The notes below the pieces were generated by a model. That model was not told the origin of the DNA. It searched no databases and saw nothing but the letters and a program-made list of their open reading frames with translations. The translations under genes and the position numbers were made by a program. This document shows, piece by piece, positions 58,967-64,000 of a DNA stretch of 64,000 nucleotides. Position 1 is the stretch's first letter; every line of letters starts with the position of its first letter. This stretch comes from Bacillus_BU sp051233475 (GTDB lineage: Bacteria > Bacillota > Bacilli > Bacillales > Cytobacillaceae). The stretch is taken from positions 1 to 64,000 of the forward strand of contig NZ_JBKFGH010000029.1 of assembly GCF_051233475.1 (NCBI RefSeq), written 5' to 3'.

Positions 58967-59150
58967 AGGCTGTGTTAAATTGGACTGTTGATTTCCGCTC
59001 CAGGTGCTCCCTTTCCGCGGGGGAGTCCTGGAGCCTCCTCGGCGCAAGCGCCTGTGGGGTCTCCCGTGACACCTTCTCCCGCAGGAGTCTCGCACCTGCA
59101 GCGAAGATCAACAAAGTGCTGAAAATCAACATTGTTCTTTAACACAGCCT
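58967..59150 (+). repeat. MITE-like GC-rich element, copy 4 (best preserved)
   Basis: A 184-bp element bounded by perfect 13-bp terminal inverted repeats AGGCTGTGTTAAA and TTTAACACAGCCT. The inside contains gctccaggtgctcc, tcctcggcg, ggggtctcccgtgacacc and ctcccgcaggagtctcgc blocks that can pair with one another. It occupies most of the gap between the 64-aa gene and carD. No reading frame of substance. A/T runs flank it, so target duplication cannot be assigned. Confidence 0.9.
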
Positions 59151-59193
59151 AAATGCAAAAAAAAAAAGCCTTTCAGCTAATTTTTATTTTACG

Positions 59194-59682
59194 TTATGAG
59201 GATATTTTTTCGTTTAGAAAATCTAATGCTTGTATATCTGTAATCCCCTTTACTAACCCAAGCTCGCTAATAAAAATTCTTCGGGCGTTTTCGAGCATTT
59301 GTCTTTCACTGGAATTAAGCGTTTTTTCCTTGTTCATCCGCATTAAATCTCGAACTACTTCGGCTCCATCCTGCATTTCACCAGTTTTCATTTTCTCCAT
59401 GTTCGTCTTATACCGTTCCTTCCAGGATAGGGAACGATCCGATTCTCCATTAAAGAAAATGTCTAAAATATTTTCGAGCGCTGGTTTATCTACAACCATC
59501 CTCATTCGTGAACTTTCTGCTTTGGCCATTGGAATCATAATTTGCATGTTACTAATAGGCATTTTAATAACATAGTACTTCTGCATCTTTCCAAGGACTT
59601 CCTTATCTTCTATGGCCTCAATGACTCCTGCCCCCTGCATAGGATACACAACGTTATCACCGATATTAAACAGATCATCCAC
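59194..59682 (-). CDS. CarD-family transcription factor (CdnL/YdeB-like)
   Basis: A 162-aa RNA-polymerase-binding regulator. The N-terminal RNAP-interaction domain (Tudor-like) is residues 3-60, 'FNIGDNVVYPMQGAGVIEAIEDKEVLGK' region with 'YYVIKMPISNMQIMIP'. The helical DNA-binding C-terminal domain follows ('WKERYKTNMEKMKTGEMQDGAEVVRDL' region, 'LNSSERQMLENARRIFISELG'). CarD members stabilise open complexes at rRNA and other promoters. GGAGGTGG stands close to the ATG (3 nt spacing), a little tight. Monocistronic. Confidence 0.93.
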   Translation of the reverse strand: MDDLFNIGDNVVYPMQGAGVIEAIEDKEVLGKMQKYYVIKMPISNMQIMIPMAKAESSRMRMVVDKPALENILDIFFNGESDRSLSWKERYKTNMEKMKTGEMQDGAEVVRDLMRMNKEKTLNSSERQMLENARRIFISELGLVKGITDIQALDFLNEKISS

Positions 59683-59930
59683 CTCCGTATTACTTACTTA
59701 TTAAGGGTAACACAGATGAAAAAAATAATCAAATTTTATATATTACCATTAAATAATTAAATCTGTCAATATTTATTTTAACAAAAAGACCCATTTTTCG
59801 AGAAGACGAAGCTGATCTGCCCAAAAGCATGAGTTTACCTTAAATTTAGTATCTTCCGACTGAATTTTTGCTTCAATTTTTACATTAATGGAAATAGTAA
59901 TGGAGAACCGTATTTCTTCAGGGAGGTGTA

Positions 59931-60353
59931 ATGATGGGCACTTCTTTTTTTCGTTTTTTATTGGTCGGAATCGTAAACACTTTGGTCGGTTTAACAGCAA
60001 TGTATGTTCTTCACCATATTGGAGGTCAGTCCTATTGGGCTTCTACTTTTGTTGGAAACACAATTGGCGCGATTGTCAGCTATTTTCTCAATCGAACATT
60101 TACGTTTAAAAGCAACTCCCCTATCGGAAAAAGCGCGATTCGCTTTATGTTCGTTATTTTTGTGTGCTATTTTATTTCCTATTCCCTTGGTAAGCATCTA
60201 ACAACAATCGCATTCGATTTCTTCCCCATTCTTTCAGGTTCCTTTAGAACAGATCTAGCGATATTATTTGGTACTGGTTTCTATACAATCACCAATTACT
60301 TTGGTCAAAAGCTGTTTGTATTTTCAGTAGTACCGTCTGAAATAAGAACGTAA
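59931..60353 (+). CDS. GtrA-family membrane protein
   Basis: A 140-aa protein with four membrane spans of the GtrA family, thought to flip polyprenyl-linked sugars or help in cell-surface polysaccharide glycosylation. 'FFRFLLVGIVNTLVGLTAMYVL' region starts helix 1, 'YWASTFVGNTIGAIVSYFLNRTFTF' region is the highly conserved part, and 'TITNYFGQKLFVF' closes it. AGGGAGG precedes the double ATG. No glycosyltransferase gene is adjacent. Followed by a lipoprotein gene 88 bp later. Confidence 0.92.
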   Translation: MMGTSFFRFLLVGIVNTLVGLTAMYVLHHIGGQSYWASTFVGNTIGAIVSYFLNRTFTFKSNSPIGKSAIRFMFVIFVCYFISYSLGKHLTTIAFDFFPILSGSFRTDLAILFGTGFYTITNYFGQKLFVFSVVPSEIRT

Positions 60354-60441
60354 TGAGTATGCTCTGAAAAATAACCCTCGTTTCCTTCACATAGTGGACT
60401 TCCCTCATCTCATAAAGTAAATGGAGGGGGTGTGTGAACGG

Positions 60442-60933
60442 ATGCGAGCTAGAAGATGGTTCGGTATGTGGTTTTTTTCTGCACTTTTTTTGCTAACCGG
60501 TTGTTTTAATGATCCCGTTCAGAATGACTTGTTAAATTATGTGAACAAAGAGATGACTCCGGCCTATGAACTTGAGAATAAAGCCGTTTTGGCCTATGAA
60601 AGTGTAACCGGTGCTAACTTCTTAAATGATCAAGCGCTGTACGACGCATTACAAATGGAAGTCATTCCAAATTATCAAAAATTTTTAAAAGAGATAAAGT
60701 CTGTAAAAATTGAAACAGATGAATTGAAGGAAATTCATAAACTTTATATTAGCGGTGCTGAAACCCAATATAAAGCTTTCACGACAATTTTGGAGGCACT
60801 CGAAACCCAAGATCCAAAATTAATCGAAGAAGCGAATGACCTGTTAAATCAAGGAAAAAAACAGATAAATGACTATTTAAACAAGCTTGACAAACTAGCT
60901 GATGAACATAATGTTGAACTCAAAGATAAATAA
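60442..60933 (+). CDS. Helical lipoprotein of unknown function (163 aa)
   Basis: A secreted lipoprotein: MRARRWFGMWFFSALFLLTGC gives the signal and lipobox (Cys near 21). The mature part is predicted all-helical and acidic with regularly spaced Leu ('DLLNYVNKEMTPAYELENKAVLAYESV', 'ETQYKAFTTILEALETQDPKLIEEANDLLNQGKKQI' regions), resembling small four-helix-bundle surface lipoproteins. The start was set at the ATG at 60442. The ATG at 60421 lies upstream of the GGAGGGGG site. No family name can be assigned. Confidence 0.78.
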   Translation: MRARRWFGMWFFSALFLLTGCFNDPVQNDLLNYVNKEMTPAYELENKAVLAYESVTGANFLNDQALYDALQMEVIPNYQKFLKEIKSVKIETDELKEIHKLYISGAETQYKAFTTILEALETQDPKLIEEANDLLNQGKKQINDYLNKLDKLADEHNVELKDK

Positions 60934-60975
60934 AAAAGCAAAGCTACCATTATTAATTCGGTAGCTTTGCTTTTT
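60932..60975. terminator. Bidirectional terminator
   Basis: A 16-bp perfect stem, AAAAGCAAAGCTACC with its complement, between the convergent lipoprotein gene and the dedA-like gene, with A and T runs outside. Confidence 0.93.
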
Positions 60976-61585
60976 ATTTCTTACGTCTTTTTTTATTTAT
61001 AAAATAAACAGCTGTGAACAGAACAAGAAGCCCGATTAAAACGTAGACGATATTAGAATAAATCCCCATATAATATATTACTCGATCCCATGACTTTCCT
61101 AACATCGCACCCGCACCAACAAGTAATGAGTTCCAAATAAGGGTCCCAACAGTAGTGAAAAATAGGAAAAGAATAAACTTCATATTGGACATCCCTGCAG
61201 GAATGGAAATTAAACTTCTAATCAACGGAATCATTCTGCAGAACAAAACTGTCCAATAACCATGTTTATCAAACCATTCATCTGCTTTAAGGATATCCTG
61301 TTGTTTTAACTGCAGGACCTTTCCCCATCTATCAACAATTTTTAATAGTCTTTCAACATCAAGGAGCAGCCCGGCTCCATATAAAATAACCGCCCCCAAA
61401 AGAGAGCCACCCGTAGCAGCAAAGATTACACCTAATACATTTAAATCCGAATTAGTTGTCATAAATCCCCCAAACGGGAGAATTAATTCTGATGGAATAG
61501 GTGGAAATACGTTTTCTAAACACATTAATATAAAAATCCCCAAATAGCCAAAATGCTCCATAAAATCGGTAATCCAAGTTTGCAT
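60974..61585 (-). CDS. DedA-family membrane protein
   Basis: A 203-aa integral membrane protein of the DedA/SNARE-associated (VTT) family, implicated in lipid (undecaprenyl phosphate or phospholipid) recycling in other bacteria. The 'ENVFPPIPSELILPFGGFM' motif (residues 24-42, conserved Glu) and 'FCRMIPLIRSLISIPAGMSNMKFILF' region (conserved Arg/Pro) are the hallmarks. The C-terminus is a short Arg/Lys-rich tail. GGAGGAG precedes the ATG. Confidence 0.94.
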   Translation of the reverse strand: MQTWITDFMEHFGYLGIFILMCLENVFPPIPSELILPFGGFMTTNSDLNVLGVIFAATGGSLLGAVILYGAGLLLDVERLLKIVDRWGKVLQLKQQDILKADEWFDKHGYWTVLFCRMIPLIRSLISIPAGMSNMKFILFLFFTTVGTLIWNSLLVGAGAMLGKSWDRVIYYMGIYSNIVYVLIGLLVLFTAVYFINKKRRKK

Positions 61586-61671
61586 GTTTCTCCTCCAAGA
61601 TAAATTCCTATATATTCCATCGGTTTTACTTCATTATAACAAACCGATGACAAATCTTCTGTAAAACTGCC

Positions 61672-62061
61672 TCACTCGATAATAAAGATTGGATCAAAAT
61701 CCAGACTTTTTACTCCTTCATCAAAGATTAACTTTGACTTAAAATGATAGGAGATATTTTGCGTTGTAAGTTCAATGTCAGAAGGTAATGTAAATTGAAA
61801 CGAAGCTTGACTATGCTCACCGGAATCAATTTGCTGTGAAGTTAGAATCGTTACTGTCCCGATGGTTTCTTCCTCTTCCGTATGATTATTCGTTTTTACG
61901 AAATCACATTCGATCCTTCTAATTTGCTGCTCGACCGTTCCCCCCATTAATTTGAATCGCCCAGTAACGGTTTCACCAGCCCTGTACTTATTTTTATCTA
62001 TGATTAAATCTACCCTTGCAGAACCAATTCCTATCAGTGACATGTATTTTCTTAGCATCAT
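61672..62061 (-). CDS. Half-length Spo0M/arrestin-like protein
   Basis: A 129-aa protein equivalent to the N-terminal arrestin-like half of sporulation-control protein Spo0M: 'SLIGIGSARVDLIIDKNKYRAGETVTGRFKLMGGTVEQQIRRIECDFV' region and 'FQFTLPSDIELT'. Full Spo0M of B. subtilis has about 258 residues, so the second arrestin domain is missing here. The ATG at 62061 lies 9 nt behind AGGAGG; the longer frame upstream only reads through the riboswitch. A yybP-ykoY manganese riboswitch stands in front, which makes Mn2+-dependent expression likely. A second weaker hairpin lies between. Confidence 0.85.
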   Translation of the reverse strand: MMLRKYMSLIGIGSARVDLIIDKNKYRAGETVTGRFKLMGGTVEQQIRRIECDFVKTNNHTEEEETIGTVTILTSQQIDSGEHSQASFQFTLPSDIELTTQNISYHFKSKLIFDEGVKSLDFDPIFIIE

Positions 62062-62110
62062 CTGTCCATTCCTCCTACCTTTTTTATTTTTTGTAAAATA
62101 AAACAAAATA

Positions 62111-62137
62111 CCGTTACCAGGTTTTGGTAACGGTACA
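62111..62137 (-). terminator. Second hairpin between the riboswitch and the spo0M-like gene
   Basis: TACCGTTACC and GGTAACGGTA form a perfect 10-bp stem with a 7-nt loop. The following minus-strand tract is T-rich but broken (ATTTTGTTTTATTTT). It may be an additional terminator or a processing element. Confidence 0.7.
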
Positions 62138-62146
62138 TAATAAAAA

Positions 62147-62263
62147 AGACCCTTACCATAAACAGGTAAAGGTCTGGCTAACAACATGAACGCTGCCAAC
62201 AAAGCCGAGAGAATGACCTCCGAAATGACGACTTTGCTGTTAAAGCTACTCCCCTTTAAAGGA
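62147..62263 (-). ncRNA. yybP-ykoY manganese riboswitch with terminator
   Basis: On the minus strand the aptamer has AAAGGGGAGTAGC near its 5' end, then GCAAAGTCGTCA, a central hairpin region, TTTGTTGGCAGCG, and closes with GCCAGACCTTTACC. These are the conserved blocks of the Mn2+-sensing yybP-ykoY class. The closing 3' strand GACCTTTACC is also the 5' arm of a terminator (AGACCTTTACC with GGTAAGGGTCT, then T7, 62141-62176). Mn2+ binding should hold it in the aptamer and allow transcription (ON switch). Confidence 0.9.
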
Positions 62264-62283
62264 AACGATATATAATTAAATTT

Positions 62284-62312
62284 AGGATAAAGGCAATGAA
62301 CTTTAAAGTCAA
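62284..62312 (-). promoter_or_regulatory. Promoter of the Mn riboswitch transcript
   Basis: Minus-strand TTGACT (62307-62312) and TATCCT (62284-62289) with a 17-bp spacer, about 20 bp before the aptamer. Confidence 0.7.
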
Positions 62313-62379
62313 TAGTTAATCTGTCCCTAACAGAGGAACAATAGAGTATAATTGAAATACTAAATAGATTGGAGACATA

Positions 62380-62586
62380 ATGATGACAGACCAAAAGCAA
62401 GACGACCATACAGAAAACCAAAAAAAGAAAATGAGCCTTCAAGAAGCCATTAAACAACAGCTTGAAAATAAGAAAAAACAAACTACAAATGGCAAGTCTT
62501 ACGCTAATGCCTCAACAACCACTCAAAAAATGAAAAGCCAACGAACTAAAAAGACGAATAATCAAAGCAGAAGAACAGGTGTATAA
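62380..62586 (+). CDS. Small basic hypothetical protein upstream of ywbE
   Basis: A 67-68 aa hydrophilic protein, rich in Lys, Gln, Asn and Thr, with no membrane span ('MSLQEAIKQQLENKKKQ' probable helix, disordered tail). TTGGAG precedes a double ATG (62380 or 62383). Its stop overlaps the ywbE start (TAATG), so the two form one translational unit. No family recognised. Confidence 0.75.
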   Translation: MMTDQKQDDHTENQKKKMSLQEAIKQQLENKKKQTTNGKSYANASTTTQKMKSQRTKKTNNQSRRTGV

Positions 62587-62780
62587 TGAGCGGGCAAAAT
62601 CGAAATGAGATTACTACAGGTTCCTCGGTTAAAATTGTTCTTAAAGCGGATCAAAAGTCTGGAAAACTAACGAGTGGAGTCGTCAAAGATATCCTAACCA
62701 AATCAAGCTTTCATCCCCACGGGATCAAAGTACGACTAATGGACGGACAGGTAGGAAGAGTTAAGGAAGTAGAAAAATAG
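62586..62780 (+). CDS. ywbE: YwbE-like protein (DUF2196)
   Basis: A 64-aa protein of the YwbE family: 'ITTGSSVKIVLKADQKSGKLTSGVVKDILTKS' region, then 'HPHGIKVRL' and 'GQVGRVKEV', an SH3-like beta barrel predicted to bind nucleic acid or protein. The length is typical. Starts by overlap with the preceding small gene. Function in the cell is unknown. Confidence 0.93.
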   Translation: MSGQNRNEITTGSSVKIVLKADQKSGKLTSGVVKDILTKSSFHPHGIKVRLMDGQVGRVKEVEK

Positions 62781-62783
62781 GTT

Positions 62784-62836
62784 AAAAAAAGCTGACCCGT
62801 AAGCCGTTCAACACGACTTTTCGGGTCAGCTCTATT
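62784..62836. terminator. Bidirectional terminator
   Basis: AGCTGACCCG and CGGGTCAGCT (10 bp) around a 22-nt loop, flanked by A7 and T-rich sequence, between ywbE and the lytic transglycosylase gene. Confidence 0.88.
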
Positions 62837-62860
62837 TATAACCGTAAATTTCAGCGGTTC

Positions 62861-63913
62861 TTACATCTCTGTAAATTGGCTTTGGTATTTATTAACTAAA
62901 GCAGGCACATTTCGAATATAGTTCTGGGTCTCAGAGATATACAAATACCTCGAGTTGAGCACATTTCCTGGACCGGCATTATATGCAGCCAGAGCAAGTT
63001 CCAAGCTTCCAAAACGATTAAGCTGAATGGCTAAATATTTTGTACCGCCCTCTATATTCTGAGCAGGATCATAAGGATTAACGCCTAAACCTTCAGCCGT
63101 TTTAGGCATTAACTGCATCAAGCCGATCGCTCCAGCCGGACTATTGGCATCAGGATTACCGCCTGATTCCTGTTCAATAACCGCAGCGATAATGGCAGGA
63201 TCAATTCCGTATTTTTCAGAAGCTGCTTGAATTTCCTTGCCCCATCTCATGATTTTATCAGATGAATCATATTCGACCACGACAGGTTTATCATCAATAA
63301 CCTTCACTATGATTGGTTCTCCGTTCTCAGTCATGACCCTAACCGCTAACATATCAGCAAGGGCACTAAAACCGTCACTAAGATTGTCTTTAATGATGTC
63401 CCAGTCCGATAAGGTTTTCTTAGTATCCGTTGCCTCGTCCGTCTCTAATTCAAAATTAGTGAAGGTTAAATCATTAAATTTGCTGTTTTTAGCAATTTCG
63501 TCACTTATACTCGTTAAGCTTTGATTCGGAGTGTTACTTTTAATTCCAACCTTGGAGAGTACCAGCTGGACCGTATTTTTTATATTTGTTTTAAAAATTA
63601 AATACTGTTCCTTTTTATACTCTACCGTATCACTGACACTCACCTTCCCCTGCATCGGGAAGGATGTCTGTTGTCCAATCGGTTCTTGACGAGCCATTTT
63701 TTCAAAAGCCCAATTCTCGAATGGCTCCCAATCAATTTTTCCAGCTAAAAAAATCAAAACAGCTAAAATGCCGATAAGGATTAAGACTTGGCGAAAAAAA
63801 GGCCAAATCCAACCCTTTAAAACTGGCTTAATATTTTTTTGTATTGGGACAAGATATTTATTCAAGGGAGATTCCTCGCTTAAGTTGATTAAAATATCCT
63901 TTTTTTCGGTCAC
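62861..63913 (-). CDS. Membrane-anchored lytic transglycosylase (SLT domain)
   Basis: A 350-aa (or 334-aa) peptidoglycan lytic transglycosylase. One membrane span near residues 37-60 anchors it, and an unknown linker domain covers 65-230. The C-terminal SLT (GH23) domain has catalytic Glu in 'AAVIEQESGGNPDAN', then 'AIGLMQLMPKTAEGLG', 'NIEGGTKYL' and 'ALAAYNAGPGNV'. The GTG start at 63913 has no obvious ribosome binding site. An in-frame TTG at 63865 with GAGGA 8 nt upstream is an alternative. It probably cleaves glycan during growth, division or sporulation. Confidence 0.92.
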   Translation of the reverse strand: MTEKKDILINLSEESPLNKYLVPIQKNIKPVLKGWIWPFFRQVLILIGILAVLIFLAGKIDWEPFENWAFEKMARQEPIGQQTSFPMQGKVSVSDTVEYKKEQYLIFKTNIKNTVQLVLSKVGIKSNTPNQSLTSISDEIAKNSKFNDLTFTNFELETDEATDTKKTLSDWDIIKDNLSDGFSALADMLAVRVMTENGEPIIVKVIDDKPVVVEYDSSDKIMRWGKEIQAASEKYGIDPAIIAAVIEQESGGNPDANSPAGAIGLMQLMPKTAEGLGVNPYDPAQNIEGGTKYLAIQLNRFGSLELALAAYNAGPGNVLNSRYLYISETQNYIRNVPALVNKYQSQFTEM

Positions 63914-64000
63914 TGTAAATTTATGCCAAAGTCAGGAATGGTCCTGAATTAATTGATTAATGCTTGGAGTGGAGCAGGAATTCTTCCACCACGTCGGATA
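63914..64000. other. Window end, no gene assigned
   Basis: Two minus-strand frames stay open to the edge (stops at 63952-63954 and 63957-63959) and could be the C-terminus of a further gene, but 40 bp are too little to choose. Confidence 0.4.

Noticed and set aside
61672..62481. 269-aa version of the Spo0M-like protein
   Set aside because: The extra N-terminal part only translates the riboswitch, two hairpins and promoter. The AGGAGG site fixes the start at 62061.

Overview
The window looks like a chromosomal segment of a low-GC, spore-forming Bacillaceae (Bacillus/Neobacillus-like). The evidence is AGGAGG-type ribosome binding sites with frequent TTG and GTG starts, LicT/RAT, CIRCE, cre and yybP-ykoY control elements of the Bacillus type, and many close relatives of Bacillus genes (licT, bglPH, htpG, ykuK, ywbE, spo0M-like, DUF1292, DUF421). 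No rRNA, tRNA, CRISPR array, transposase or prophage gene was seen.

Layout. 0.3-4.0 kb: amino-acid binding lipoprotein, LacI-type regulator, BrnQ carrier. 4.4-9.2 kb: DinB-like protein, YjdM, a lipoprotein, a sulfite-oxidase-family molybdoenzyme, a CMD protein with a 55-aa partner gene, and an HtrA-like protease. 9.3-14.1 kb: beta-glucoside system licT-bglP-bglH, with three RAT/terminator leaders and a cre-overlapped promoter. 14.4-20.4 kb: a TAXI-type TRAP operon (binding protein, DUF1850, fused permease) divergent from yeiH-lysR. 21-26 kb: sirtuin, MOSC protein, orphan binding protein, SGNH hydrolase, acyltransferase. 26.5-30.7 kb: a large FAD/Fe-S oxidoreductase with a Met/Pro-rich tail, facing a Crp/Fnr regulator. 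31.6-37 kb: htpG behind a perfect CIRCE, a dsrE-tusA sulfur-transfer pair behind a CstR/CsoR-like operator, and a beta-propeller protein. 37-42 kb: ykuK, MATE exporter, DHA2 exporter and its divergent TetR regulator. 42-47.7 kb: two membrane GGDEF-EAL proteins. 48-64 kb: small membrane, zinc-ribbon and sporulation-associated genes, a VanY-type carboxypeptidase, a frameshifted DCC gene, aldo/keto reductase, Cam-type carbonic anhydrase, second sirtuin, CarD, DedA, a half-length Spo0M behind a manganese riboswitch, YwbE and a lytic transglycosylase.

The non-coding layer is unusually rich. There are four copies of a ~185-bp GC-rich MITE-like element with terminal inverted repeats and two long palindromes sharing a gggacagtccc core. 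Four intergenic arrays each have a different unit sequence, with periods of about 21 bp (two loci) or 51-52 bp (two loci). All four lie downstream of gene 3' ends, three of them between convergent genes. The 13-unit array of 52-bp hairpins at about 48.1-48.8 kb is the most striking unexplained structure. The most interesting regulatory arrangements are the Mn2+ riboswitch in front of the Spo0M-like gene and the CIRCE in front of htpG.

All functions are inferred from reading the sequence and recalling families. No database search or folding program was run. Start codons were moved inward from the longest reading frame where a ribosome binding site clearly favoured it.
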